64,000 nt of DNA from JALOOX01 sp964557955 (GCA_964557955.1 CAZLCS010000015.1:41298-105297); one strand, 5' to 3'; counted from the first letter of the stretch, positions 42,051 through 51,694 are shown. Numbers and translations: made by a program. The notes: generated by a model not told the origin, from the letters alone.

Positions 42051-43358
42051 ATGGATTGGGTCGCATGGGCAAGGGGGAATACGGATCCGGATGAGGCCGG
42101 CTGGAAGGCAGAGGCCTTGAAGGACGTCCTGGTACTGGATTTGAGCTACGGAAGTTTTGCGGGCCTTTTTGCCGGGTCACTGTTTTCGGAGATGGGCGCG
42201 CGGGTGATCAAAATCGAACCCCCCGACGGGGACATCGCCCGAAAGATGACTCCTTTCGGTGAATTCATCCAGGGGACGGGTCTGCCTTATATTATAGAAG
42301 GACGGAACAAGGAGCACGTGACCCTCGACATCACCACCAGTGCAGGAAAAGAAATTCTGCTGCGGCTGGTGCGAAAAGCGGATGTCCTCATCGAGACATT
42401 TGCACCCTCCACCATGGAGAGCATGGGGTTGGGTTACGCGGCGCTCAAGGCAATCAACCCCAGGCTCATTTACGTCGCGATCAACAGTTATGGCCGGAAG
42501 GGAGATCTATCGGACAAGGCCCGCAAGGCTGGCTGGAAGTGCTACGATATCATTGCACAGGCACTGTCGGGTTTCGTTTCCACTACCGGCATTCCTGAGA
42601 CCATGACGGATTTTCCCGAGCACACCCGCGTGCCGACGCGCATGGGGAACTGGATGGGCTGGTATGCGGGAGGTGCCTACGCCGGTTTGGCTGTCATGGC
42701 TGCCCTCTATTTTCGCGAGATCGGCGGAGTAGGGCAGTTCATTGATATGAGCCCCGCCGATGCCCTCATGTGCCTGAACAATTATGCCCTGCATTTCTAT
42801 CACCTCACTGGGAAAGTGATCGAGCGACCTGCCAATATAGAACCGGCGGCCCATCCGTACTGCTACGTTCGCTGCAAGGACGGCATGATCTTCCTGGCAG
42901 GTTACGCCGACCCGAACTGGAAGGCTCTCTGCACGATCATCGATCGCATGGACCTCGTGGAAACGTATGCCTCGGTGAGAGACCGTACGGATCCCTCTAA
43001 AGCCGTTGAAATTATCAGAGAAATTGAGAAATTTACGATGGATCATACCCGTGAGGAGCTGGTGGCCATGTGGCTCGCCTACAAGGGACCCGGGGTCACG
43101 GTTGCCGGTGAAATATTGAAGCCGGACGAGACCATCAAGCTGGAGCACTGGTATGAAAGGCGTTCGCTGCTCAAGCTCCATGAAGAGCCCTGGGGCGACC
43201 TCCTCCTGCAGGGGGCGCCGGTGAAGATGACAGAGACTCCCCCCAGGGTCAAATGGGTCTGCAGGGAGATCGGAGCGGACAACGAATTTGTTTATCTGGA
43301 TCTCCTCGGGATGCCCCAATCGAGATTGGACCAGTTGAAGGGTGAAGGTATTCTTTAG
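42051..43358 (+). CDS. CaiB/BaiF (family III) CoA-transferase, subunit lacking the catalytic Asp
   Basis: A 435-residue family III CoA-transferase homologue directly after the catalytic one. The core is intact (VLVLDLSYGSFAGLFAGS, EMGARVIKIEPPDGD, LIYVAINSYG, GVGQFIDMSPADAL). Where the first subunit has Asp183 this one has Trp204 (MGNWMGWYAGGAYAGLAVMAAL, aligned on AAL). It is therefore probably a non-catalytic or substrate-binding partner. Paired subunits of this kind are known from anaerobic aromatic pathways (benzylsuccinate CoA-transferase, BbsEF). It is the last gene of the operon; a strong terminator follows. Confidence 0.9.
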   Translation: MDWVAWARGNTDPDEAGWKAEALKDVLVLDLSYGSFAGLFAGSLFSEMGARVIKIEPPDGDIARKMTPFGEFIQGTGLPYIIEGRNKEHVTLDITTSAGKEILLRLVRKADVLIETFAPSTMESMGLGYAALKAINPRLIYVAINSYGRKGDLSDKARKAGWKCYDIIAQALSGFVSTTGIPETMTDFPEHTRVPTRMGNWMGWYAGGAYAGLAVMAALYFREIGGVGQFIDMSPADALMCLNNYALHFYHLTGKVIERPANIEPAAHPYCYVRCKDGMIFLAGYADPNWKALCTIIDRMDLVETYASVRDRTDPSKAVEIIREIEKFTMDHTREELVAMWLAYKGPGVTVAGEILKPDETIKLEHWYERRSLLKLHEEPWGDLLLQGAPVKMTETPPRVKWVCREIGADNEFVYLDLLGMPQSRLDQLKGEGIL

Positions 43359-43443
43359 GCACGGACTGAGCTCATTGTCGAGGAGATCGGCCAGGGCAGA
43401 GGGTCTTTGAATCCGCTGGTCCCCGGTCATGAACCGCCATATT

Positions 43444-43484
43444 CCCCTGCTCCGCTCATTGCAGCGGGACGGGGGTTTTTCTTT
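43444..43484 (+). terminator. intrinsic terminator of the beta-oxidation operon
   Basis: CCCCTGCTCCGCT pairs with AGCGGGACGGGG (13-bp stem with one mismatch and G-T pairs, 6-nt loop), followed by GTTTTTCTTT. It is 86 bp after the second CoA-transferase stop. Confidence 0.85.
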
Positions 43485-43630
43485 ACATCGAATAGGTCTT
43501 GTCTTCCGGCGAAAAAGATGATTTCTTCGCACGGGTTCGATCCACAGCGGAGGATGAGAGCGCTGGAAAGGCGGTCGCGAAGGGCGGGAAAGGGATTCTG
43601 GGCAGGGGCGACGATCAGGTGAGGTTCTTA

Positions 43631-44527
43631 GTGTCGGTTGAGACCGGTCGGTTGGGAGCGATTTCAAGCGCTATGCCGTGGACAGGTGTTTGGGCACTTC
43701 TGATCTCCCTCGTGGGTGCCTATCTGGCTCTCGGGGTGGTGCTGTTCTTGTTTCAGGGGCGCCTGGTTTATTTCCCTGAAAAGAAGATGGTGGGGACCCC
43801 CCACGATATCCAGCTGTCATATGATGCCATCTATTTCAAGACAGAAGATCAAGTGGAGCTCTTCGGCTGGTATGTTCCCGCTCCCAACGCCAGGGGAACG
43901 ATTCTATTCTGCCACGGCAATGCCGGCAATATTTCCAATCGCCTGGATTATCTGGAGATTTTTCATCGTCTCGGGCTGAGCACGTTCATCTTCGATTATC
44001 GTGGATATGGTCTGAGCTCCGGCACGCCCAGCGAGAGGGGGACCTATCTGGACTCCGAAGCAGCGTGGGATTATTTGGTCAGCAAGCGCGGGATTCCTCC
44101 GAACCATATCATCGTGTACGGCGAATCCCTCGGCGGAGCAGTTGCCGCGAGGCTGGCGGCCAGGTATGAGCCCGGCGCCCTGATATTGGCATCGACCTTC
44201 ACGTCGCTCCCCGATCTCGGAGCGGAGCTCTACCCGTTGTTTCCCGTCAGACTGCTGTCTCGATTCAAATACAATACGCTGGAATCTATACGGCAGGTGA
44301 AGTGCCCAACGCTGGTCATTCACAGTCCCGATGATGAAATCATCCCGTACAGGCAGGGAAGTGAGATCTTCAATGCCCTCCTCACCACCACCGGAGAAAT
44401 GCTGACCATCAAGGGCGACCACAATAGTGGCTTCGTTGTCTCAGGCGAGGTTTACACTCAAGGCATCGAACGGTTTGTTTCCAGGCTCCCGCTTCCCCCA
44501 ATCTCCTCCAGGCATACCGGAACATAA
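43631..44527 (+). CDS. membrane-anchored alpha/beta hydrolase
   Basis: A 298-residue alpha/beta-hydrolase with one N-terminal membrane segment (about 15-38 from the chosen start: GVWALLISLVGAYLALGVVLFLFQ). Oxyanion segment FCHGNAGNISNRLDY, nucleophile elbow YGESLGG, acid HSPDDEIIP and a C-terminal His in GDHNSG are all present. This resembles the BEM46/ABHD13-like group, serine hydrolases of unknown substrate. The start is GTG 43631 after AGGTGAGG, with ATG 43673 as an alternative; the open frame further upstream is not convincing. It follows the operon terminator and is probably transcribed alone. Confidence 0.85.
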   Translation: MSVETGRLGAISSAMPWTGVWALLISLVGAYLALGVVLFLFQGRLVYFPEKKMVGTPHDIQLSYDAIYFKTEDQVELFGWYVPAPNARGTILFCHGNAGNISNRLDYLEIFHRLGLSTFIFDYRGYGLSSGTPSERGTYLDSEAAWDYLVSKRGIPPNHIIVYGESLGGAVAARLAARYEPGALILASTFTSLPDLGAELYPLFPVRLLSRFKYNTLESIRQVKCPTLVIHSPDDEIIPYRQGSEIFNALLTTTGEMLTIKGDHNSGFVVSGEVYTQGIERFVSRLPLPPISSRHTGT

Positions 44528-44942
44528 CGCTCCGGGGCTCGCTCCCGTTTGCTCTCGATAGAGTGGTCCATTCCCCACGAATGGGCAGAAACGGGTTTTT
44601 GACACTTTGGCATCTGTCCTGATGAGATAGTCCCGAAGTGCCATCTTTGTTTCATCCTGAGGACTGCTGAAAGTGGTTGACCGTGTGAACTGAGTCGGTG
44701 TAGGTAATGACCATGGCTCATCGATATCCGTTTCTCCAGCCACAGTTCAAGCTCCAGCTCATCCTGTTGCTGACGGGATTATTCCACCAGGAAACCTCAC
44801 ACGAATCCATTGCATCCCCGTGAACACGCATCCTCAACGGTTCCAGTAACTGCAGAAGGGGGGTGATCAGGTTCAAAGGTTGAGGCGTGGTTTCAGGCTT
44901 TCCATCTGTCAGACTCATTCCAGGATTTGAAAGGAGCGCACC
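44528..44942. other. intergenic region
   Basis: 415 bp before the Cache-like gene. Minus-strand open frames across it lack start signals. A long imperfect inverted pair (CACTT...AAGTG near 44602-44640) is the only structure noticed. Confidence 0.45.
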
Positions 44943-45335
44943 ATGAAGAGAGCTTCAGTTCTTTTGCTTGCCATTTTTGCCGTTGTTTGTTTTGCCACTC
45001 TCGGGCATGCAGCTGCCGACAAGGATGCCATTAAGAAGCAAGTGGACGAAATTGTGGTGGCCATGGACGGCGGGAAAACGGCTGCTGATTTCAAGGATGC
45101 TGCCAAGCGAGAACCTTACTATGTGTTCATCATGCAAGAGGATGGAAAGCTGCTGGTGCACCCCGCCCTTGAAGGGCAGAATCTGAAGGAAAAGGCTGCC
45201 CCCGTCTTTGAAGCGGTCGTCAAGGGAACCCCGGAGGGAGTCTGGGTGGATTACGAATGGCAGGGCAAGATGAAACACACGTATGTAAGAAAGACCAAGG
45301 GCGCTCTCATTGTGGGGAGCGGCTACTCCGACTAG
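44943..45335 (+). CDS. periplasmic single-Cache-like protein
   Basis: A 130-residue exported protein: signal peptide MKRASVLLLAIFAVVCFA (cut near GHAAA), then a small PAS-like Cache fold (YYVFIMQEDGKLLVHPALEGQNL, GVWVDYEWQGKMKHTYVRKTKGALIVGSGY). Cache domains bind small ligands in sensors, but here the domain stands alone with no membrane anchor or output domain. Such stand-alone forms are common beside chemoreceptors or kinases in deltaproteobacteria. It converges on the multi-PAS hybrid kinase (116 bp apart), which itself has no periplasmic sensor. Confidence 0.82.
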   Translation: MKRASVLLLAIFAVVCFATLGHAAADKDAIKKQVDEIVVAMDGGKTAADFKDAAKREPYYVFIMQEDGKLLVHPALEGQNLKEKAAPVFEAVVKGTPEGVWVDYEWQGKMKHTYVRKTKGALIVGSGYSD

Positions 45336-45451
45336 TGCGGCACGGCGCGAATGCCTGGACGGTTGCTTTGAATTCCATCGAGGGGGGCAGGGGTGTGTGT
45401 GTCCTTTCCCTTGAAACAAGCATCTCCCCCTCGCCTCCCTCTACGAGGGGC

Positions 45452-48400
45452 TCACAACGCTGAGCTCCCGGTGCCGTAATCAATCGTTTTCTCCAGGGCG
45501 TCCCGCAGGGCCTGGAAGTCATACGGTTTCTGGATAAACCCTGCCAGACCCTTGCCCACTAATCGTTGTGTGACTTCCTGTTCATTGTAGCCGCTCGACA
45601 TGATCACGGGGACACTCGACCGGATCTGCCGCAGGTGGCGGAGTGTTTCCTCTCCGCCCATGCGGGGCATGGTGAGATCGAGTATCACGCAGGCAATGCC
45701 CTGACTCCGAAGGCGAAAGATCTGGATGGCCTCGACGCCGTCCCTGGCGGTCAACACACGAAATCCAAGTTTTTCCAGCATTTGACTACCCACGGTGCGC
45801 ACGGTCTCCTCGTCGTCGACGAGAAGGACCGTTCCGGCACCCCGCCATGGTCTTCCATCGGTCAAAGCATCTCCTTTGGTCGCGCCCTGCTGAGCGATGG
45901 CGGGGAAGAGCACTCTGAACGTTGTGCCCTTGCCCGGTTGGGAATGAACCTTGATCGTGCCCTGATGGCCCCGGACGATGCCCAGGACAGCGGCCAGCCC
46001 CAGACCGCGCCCGGTGAACTTGGTCGTGAAGAAGGGATCGAACATTTTGAGCCGCGTCGCTTCGTCCATCCCGCACCCCGTATCGGCTACTTCCAGGTAG
46101 ACATAGAGTCCTTCGGGGAGTGATTCGTCGATATAGGCATCCCGAAAGTCGGAGCGACTGCATTCCATGGCCCCAGTGGAGATCGTGATGACTCCGCTTT
46201 GGTCCCCGATGGCCTCGGAAGCGTTGATGATGAGGTTCATGATGATCTGCCGCATCTGGGTGACATCTGCCTCGATGCGGGGAAGATCCGTCGCAAATTG
46301 ATAGTGGAGTGCAGCATTCTTGGTCACCGAGACCTGGAGGAGGTTCGTCATTTCCTTCACCACTTCCGAGAGGTTGACATGATCGAGGACAAACCTCCCT
46401 TTGCCGGAGTACGCCAGCATCTGGCGGCACAGGTCTGCGGCCCGGCTGGATGCCTTCTGAATCTCATCCAAATTGCGTCGAATGGGAGAAATGGAAGGGA
46501 GCTCCATCATCGCCAGGTCTGCATTTCCCATGATCCCCATCAGCAGATTGTTGAAGTCGTGGGCGATCCCACCAGCGAGGACACCGAGGCTTTCAAGTTT
46601 CTGAACATGACGCAACTGGGCCTCGAGCCGCTGACGTTCCTGGTCTGCCCTTCTTCGGTCTGTGATGTCCTGCGCTGATCCGACAATCTGCCTGACCCTG
46701 CCTTCTGACGTTCGCGTGAAGACCGTATCGCGACTCGTGAACCAATGCCATTGGTCGGCCTTGTCCCTCAAGCGATACTCAACCTCCAGGATTTCGCCCT
46801 CCCGGCTCCGGCTGAGTCTCTGCAAATGCTCCTCGGCCCGGGAGAGGTCTTCGGGATGCATGATGCTCATGAACCAGCGGGCGGCGATCCGGCGAACTTC
46901 CCGCGGGCTGTAGCCCAGCAGTTCCTCGACCTGCCGGTTCGTGAAAATCGTTTTATTCTCGAAGAGGTCGTGGACATAAATGATACTGGGACTGGTATCA
47001 ATGATGCGTTGTGCGAAGTCCCGCTGCCGCCGCACCTCTTCCTCGGCCTTTTTCTGTTCAGTGACGTCGCGAGCCACGGCGTAGATCAGACCCTCGTCCA
47101 GCGAAGCCAGGGAATGCCAGCTCAGCCACCGGTAGTCACCGTTCCTGGTCTCGTAACGATTCTCATATGATTGGACACGATGACCGTCGGCGGGCTCCGT
47201 GCGGTCCGCATCCGTAGAACGGCGGTCGTCGGGATGGACGAAATCCGCGAAGGGTCGAGCCTTCAGCTCCTCCAGGGACCAGCCGAGCGTTTGCACCCAG
47301 GATGGGCTGAGCAGTTTGAAGTACCCGTCGAGCCCGGCAATGCAGAGCAGGTCGGCGGACAGCTGAAAGAAACGCTCCTGCTCTTCCTTGACGCGCTTCA
47401 GCTCGGTGATGTCCGTATGGGTTCCCACCATCCGGATGGGCAGCCCGTCCTCTCCCCACTCCACGACCTTTCCGCGACTCAGGATCCAGAGCCATGCGCC
47501 GTGTTTGGTGTGCATGCGGAATTCCAGTCCGAACGCGCCTTCCGGCTGCTGCAGGGCATGGGAGACGCTCGCTTCGGCCGTCGCCAGATCATCCGGGTGA
47601 AGGAGGCAGCGCCAGGTTTCATAGCTTGCCGGGAGCTCGTCCGGTTCATAACCGAGCATCGTGTAATATCTCGGACCGAAATAGGCCTTGCCGGATGGAA
47701 TGTGCCAGTCCCAGAGTCCGTCGTTGGCCGCCTGAAGAGCCAGACGAAGCCGTTCCTCGCTCTTGATCCGCTGCTGTTCCATGAGCTTGCGCTCGCTGAT
47801 ATCGAGCATGGAGGCGATGACAAACCGAACGGTGCCGTCCGGATTTCGAAAACAGGAACTGGTCAAACGAACGTGGACGATGTGGCCGTCCTTATGGAAG
47901 AAACGCTTGTCCATTTCATAATTCTGAATCTCCCCTTCCATCATCCGCTGGAAGAGAAACAGATTTTCAGGCAGATCGTCCGGATGGGTCATCTCTGCCC
48001 AGGTGCGCTGTCGGAGCTCATCTTCCGTATATCCGAGCATCTGGCAGAGTTTACCGTTGACTCGAAGGTACCCCTTTTCCGGAGAGGTGATGGCGATTCC
48101 GATATTCCCCAGATCGAACTGTGAGCGAAAGAGAAACTCACTTTCCTTCAGGGTCCCTTCGGCTTGCTTCCGCCCGGTGATGTCGTGGACCGTTGCCAGG
48201 ATGCCTATGATCTTGCCCGCTGCATTCTTCAATGGCATGAACTGACCCTGTGCCCAGCCGGCTTCTCCGGCTCCCTGCAGGCGGCAACGAAAATCTGGAG
48301 TTGAAACCACATCCCCAGCCAAGGCCCTCTCCAACAGCTCCGACATCGGTTGCTCCCCCAGGAATGGGAACACTTCCCGGGGAGGGCGCCCCAGAACGTC

Positions 48401-49627
48401 ATCGGCCTTGACCCCGGTGATTTCCTCCATGGCCGGGTTCCAGGCTGCGAAACGCATATCGCGGCCGCACACGAGGATCCCATCTTTTAAACAGGAGATG
48501 ACCTGCTGGTTGAGTTCTGCCAGATCTTTAAGTGATTCCCGGTACTTTTGCCGATCAGCACGAGCGCGGATCGCCTGGATACCGAATGCCAGGTCCTCTG
48601 CGAGCTCTCCCAGGAGTCTTGATTCCTCCTCGTTGAAGGCTGCGGGTTCTCCGGAATAGATCCTCAGAACGCCCACCACGTGCTTTTCGACCATGAGGGG
48701 CAAGGAGATGGTCGAGGCATATCCCCGTTTCCGGGCGGCTTCAATCCACGGGGTGAACTGGGGATGGCCGGCGAGGTCCTGGATCACGACGGCCCGGCCC
48801 GACCGGATGGCGGTCCCCGTTGGGCCCCGCCCGTGCTCCGTGTCCAACCATGTGATTTCAAGCCCTTCGAGGTACCCGTCCTCAAAACCTGCCTGGGCAA
48901 CGGGGCGAACGGTCTTCCTCTCATCATGCTCCGCATACCCGACCCAGGTCATGCGGTAACCGCCCGTTTCCACAATGGAGTGACAAACCTGTTCCAGGAG
49001 CTCCTTCTCCGTATTGGAACGCGCCAGAGCACGGTGGCATTCGCTCCGCATGCGGAGGGCCCGGTTGGACTTGCGCAGGGCCTCCTCTGCTCGTTCGCGG
49101 TCCTTCACCTCGCTCTTCAAGACAGTGGTTTGACGGGTGAGTTGTTCATTCAGCAATGAATTGTGCAGAGCGAAAGCCGTATAGCCGGCCAGAGCCTCCA
49201 GAAGCGAGGACTGGGTCCGGAAGTCCCTCTCACTGAGGGAGGCGACCGTGATGACTCCGAAAAGTTTCCCTCGCTCCTCCAGTGGGACGCTGGCAAGGGA
49301 TTTGATGCCGGCCTTCATACATTCATCCCGGGTGCGAGAGGGGGCGGACGAAAGATCCAGCGTGTAATGAGGCGCTCTGGAGCTGGCCGTTTTGCCGCAA
49401 AGGCACTGCCCGACAGGGAAGGACCGGGTATCCGGGGACGTCTCGATGCCCGGCCTGCGCCAGCTGCTTATCAGTCGAAGGGAGTCTTCCTCCTTCAGGA
49501 AGAAGAAGACGTGGTCAGGATGCAGGATCTTTCCCACGTGTATGACGCTGTTGGCGATCACATCTTTTGGGGAAAGGCTGGAAGTGACATGACGCGTGAA
49601 GGACAGGATGGACTGCAGCTCATCCAT
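45452..49627 (-). CDS. multi-domain GAF/PAS hybrid histidine kinase with receiver
   Basis: A 1391-residue soluble hybrid kinase. Domains in order: GAF (about 5-160), coiled linker, GAF (about 195-355), and five PAS/PAC units (about 370-490, 495-620, 630-755, 760-880, 885-1010). Then come the phosphoacceptor domain with GGIAHDFNNLLMGI, the ATPase (ILNLIINASEA type, DTGCGMDEA, GLGLAAVLGI) and a C-terminal receiver with phospho-Asp in VILDLTMPRMGG. No membrane segment, so it senses cytoplasmic signals. The first GAF has PVGQCLCGKTASS with two cysteines. The ATG at 49627 follows AGGAAAGGG. Its 5' leader contains two hairpins. No response regulator gene is adjacent; signal unknown. Confidence 0.93.
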   Translation of the reverse strand: MDELQSILSFTRHVTSSLSPKDVIANSVIHVGKILHPDHVFFFLKEEDSLRLISSWRRPGIETSPDTRSFPVGQCLCGKTASSRAPHYTLDLSSAPSRTRDECMKAGIKSLASVPLEERGKLFGVITVASLSERDFRTQSSLLEALAGYTAFALHNSLLNEQLTRQTTVLKSEVKDRERAEEALRKSNRALRMRSECHRALARSNTEKELLEQVCHSIVETGGYRMTWVGYAEHDERKTVRPVAQAGFEDGYLEGLEITWLDTEHGRGPTGTAIRSGRAVVIQDLAGHPQFTPWIEAARKRGYASTISLPLMVEKHVVGVLRIYSGEPAAFNEEESRLLGELAEDLAFGIQAIRARADRQKYRESLKDLAELNQQVISCLKDGILVCGRDMRFAAWNPAMEEITGVKADDVLGRPPREVFPFLGEQPMSELLERALAGDVVSTPDFRCRLQGAGEAGWAQGQFMPLKNAAGKIIGILATVHDITGRKQAEGTLKESEFLFRSQFDLGNIGIAITSPEKGYLRVNGKLCQMLGYTEDELRQRTWAEMTHPDDLPENLFLFQRMMEGEIQNYEMDKRFFHKDGHIVHVRLTSSCFRNPDGTVRFVIASMLDISERKLMEQQRIKSEERLRLALQAANDGLWDWHIPSGKAYFGPRYYTMLGYEPDELPASYETWRCLLHPDDLATAEASVSHALQQPEGAFGLEFRMHTKHGAWLWILSRGKVVEWGEDGLPIRMVGTHTDITELKRVKEEQERFFQLSADLLCIAGLDGYFKLLSPSWVQTLGWSLEELKARPFADFVHPDDRRSTDADRTEPADGHRVQSYENRYETRNGDYRWLSWHSLASLDEGLIYAVARDVTEQKKAEEEVRRQRDFAQRIIDTSPSIIYVHDLFENKTIFTNRQVEELLGYSPREVRRIAARWFMSIMHPEDLSRAEEHLQRLSRSREGEILEVEYRLRDKADQWHWFTSRDTVFTRTSEGRVRQIVGSAQDITDRRRADQERQRLEAQLRHVQKLESLGVLAGGIAHDFNNLLMGIMGNADLAMMELPSISPIRRNLDEIQKASSRAADLCRQMLAYSGKGRFVLDHVNLSEVVKEMTNLLQVSVTKNAALHYQFATDLPRIEADVTQMRQIIMNLIINASEAIGDQSGVITISTGAMECSRSDFRDAYIDESLPEGLYVYLEVADTGCGMDEATRLKMFDPFFTTKFTGRGLGLAAVLGIVRGHQGTIKVHSQPGKGTTFRVLFPAIAQQGATKGDALTDGRPWRGAGTVLLVDDEETVRTVGSQMLEKLGFRVLTARDGVEAIQIFRLRSQGIACVILDLTMPRMGGEETLRHLRQIRSSVPVIMSSGYNEQEVTQRLVGKGLAGFIQKPYDFQALRDALEKTIDYGTGSSAL

Positions 49628-49663
49628 ATGGTCTTCCCTTTCCTGAGGGCGCAGGCTCCGTCA

Positions 49664-49731
49664 ATGCTGTTTGTCTGAAAAGGGACTCCACTTTTCAGAC
49701 AAACAGCATGGGCAGGTTCCGTGGTGGAACC
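49664..49731 (-). other. two hairpins in the leader of the hybrid kinase gene
   Basis: ATGCTGTTTGTCTGAAAAG (49664-49682) and its exact complement (49691-49709) form a perfect 19-bp stem with an 8-nt loop. GGTTCC/GGAACC (49715-49731) forms a smaller stem beside it. Both lie just upstream of the kinase start at 49627, in its probable 5' leader. No T-run follows on either strand, so it is not an ordinary terminator. A protein-binding inverted repeat or an RNA regulatory element is possible. Confidence 0.7.
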
Positions 49732-50000
49732 GGACATGGAGCATGATCTGCCGGCACCCGTTAACTGCGATCCAAACCGGAGGGCAAAGAAGATTCTATG
49801 TGCCTCGATGGCAATGTCAAGGAAAGGAAAGCGGTTCGCCCGGAAGGTCCGTGCGAAGCGCTTCATTTCTCCTGTTTCCTCCACTATACTGACCGGGGGT
49901 AAGATCCCCGACCCTGATGCAATCTCTCCATTTGCGTGGTGCGGTGCCAACGGCAACAGGCCCTGATCAAGTGACTGAGTTCAGTGAGGATCCCCGGTTG

Positions 50001-50963
50001 ATGATGGAACGGACAAAACGAAGAGCCGCTCGATGCCTGCTCGTGGTCCTGATTGCCTGTCTATTTTGCGATGCAACGGTCTGTGCCGGTGTGGAATCCG
50101 CCCAATCCCGCTTCTTCCTGACCGGCGATGGAAGGCTCCACATCAAGAACGCGAAGACCGGCAAGGAAGCCAATGTCACCGTTCTGAATTCCGACGGTTC
50201 ACTCAACGAAGAGGGACTTGCCAGGATCGACGAGGTCTTTGAGCTCAAACCAAGAAGAGGCCTCGAGCACATATCCCTTCGACTGCTGCTCATCCTCGAC
50301 CACTTCTCGGACCGGGTGGCTCCCGGGAAAGTCATCAACCTGACGTCGGGTTATCGGAGCCCGGAATACAATTCCAGACTCCGGAATACGGGAGGAAACG
50401 TGGCCATGACCAGTCTGCACATGGACGGCATGGCCCTCGACTTCAACATTGATGGGGTCAAGGGCAGGGAGCTCTGGAGGATTATCAAGGAGGCGAACTG
50501 CTGTGGCGTAGGGCATTACGGGGGGGCCAACATTCACCTCGACTCCGCAAGACCCAGATTCTGGGAAGCGGCGACTTCCAAGACGCGAACGAAAGAGAGC
50601 GAGCATAACCGGCGCATCTATCTCTCCACGGACTTCGATCGCTACAGGATGGGAGACCGGGTGAAGCTCTCCCTGGTCTCCGTGAGTGATTTCGGTTTTG
50701 GAGTTGGAACGGCGGCAGCTCTCGTGCGAGACAAGGAAGGTCGGGATGTGGTCGGGAGGATCCATTTGAGTCCTCTCGATAATGCCGAGTGCATCATGGT
50801 CCACGACCGGGATGGTGCACGCTCAATCTCATGTACTCTGCCGGATGCAGCGGCAACGGGCCGATACAGGATTCGCCTGGATTTCTGCCTCCGCCCCTTC
50901 GATGAAATGCCGGCGAGTGTCGTGTCCAACGAGCTGGAAATCACGGGGCCCCCGAAGCGATGA
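50001..50963 (+). CDS. YcbK/M15-like exported peptidase (DUF882)
   Basis: A 320-residue protein with a signal peptide or N-terminal anchor (about 10-30). A peptidase M15A/DUF882 domain follows: NLTSGYRSPEYNSRLR, SLHMDGMALDF (zinc His and Asp) and GVGHYGGANIHLDSARPRFW (second His). Members trim peptide bonds of peptidoglycan in the periplasm. The last 110 residues form an extra domain of unknown kind that looks beta-rich (DFDRYRMGDRVKLSLVSVSD). The ATG at 50001 follows GAGGA; the frame upstream has no signal peptide. Confidence 0.85.
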   Translation: MMERTKRRAARCLLVVLIACLFCDATVCAGVESAQSRFFLTGDGRLHIKNAKTGKEANVTVLNSDGSLNEEGLARIDEVFELKPRRGLEHISLRLLLILDHFSDRVAPGKVINLTSGYRSPEYNSRLRNTGGNVAMTSLHMDGMALDFNIDGVKGRELWRIIKEANCCGVGHYGGANIHLDSARPRFWEAATSKTRTKESEHNRRIYLSTDFDRYRMGDRVKLSLVSVSDFGFGVGTAAALVRDKEGRDVVGRIHLSPLDNAECIMVHDRDGARSISCTLPDAAATGRYRIRLDFCLRPFDEMPASVVSNELEITGPPKR

Positions 50964-51058
50964 CCCGACAACGCCTCGATACGGGACATGATGTTTGGCG
51001 AGAACCTCCTGAAGAATGGTGTCGGCTCACCCCATCGGGGGTAACGAAGCACCAGGAA

Positions 51059-51694
51059 TCAGGACAGCCGGCCCAACAGCTGGAATCCATCCCGAAGGAG
51101 CAGACACGCGAAAATCAGCAGAAGCAGTCCCAGAACGCGGAGAAGAATTCTGTGTGCTCTTCCTGTGAGGCGCTGTCTGTACTTGCCGGAAAGGACGGCC
51201 AAAAGGACTTTAGACCCTACAAGGCAGACATAGAATCCCGCGAGAAAAGCTGCCGATGCCAGGGGACTCTGGAGCCACGCCTTGAGCATCATGGGTGCCC
51301 CCACCGACAGCCAGAAGAGATAGGGATGGGGGCTGAGGAAGTTGACCAAAACACCTCTTCCCAGTGATTGAGGAGGTCTGTCCGGCATCTCCTGGTGCAG
51401 AGGCTCCGCCCGGAAGCTGTCGAAAGCCAGGTAAAACACGAAGGCGCCTCCAACCAATGAGACGCCCCCCAGGGCAATTTGTGAGTGAACGAATCGACTC
51501 AGAAGGAAAAAGCAGATCAGAACGATAGGCAGGTCCGTGATGAGGGGTGCAAGGGCAACCTTGACGCCTTCCCTCATGCCATGCCTCAGAGTCTGGGAAA
51601 TAACGAGAGCCAGTAGCGGCCCCGGTGAGAAGCCCGCAGAGAGACCCAGCAGGATGCCTGCGCCAAGAAATGTCGGCAGAGGACTCATGGCCAT
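51059..51694 (-). CDS. LysE-family exporter
   Basis: A 211-residue inner-membrane protein with six hydrophobic segments. The LysE/RhtB hallmarks are present: GILLGLSAGFSPGPLLALVISQTLRHG at 12-38, NFLSPHPYLFW near 118-128 and LRVLGLLLLIFACLLL at the end. The family exports amino acids or similar small molecules by proton antiport. The gene is alone, convergent with the M15-like peptidase gene. The substrate is not predictable. Confidence 0.9.
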   Translation of the reverse strand: MAMSPLPTFLGAGILLGLSAGFSPGPLLALVISQTLRHGMREGVKVALAPLITDLPIVLICFFLLSRFVHSQIALGGVSLVGGAFVFYLAFDSFRAEPLHQEMPDRPPQSLGRGVLVNFLSPHPYLFWLSVGAPMMLKAWLQSPLASAAFLAGFYVCLVGSKVLLAVLSGKYRQRLTGRAHRILLRVLGLLLLIFACLLLRDGFQLLGRLS

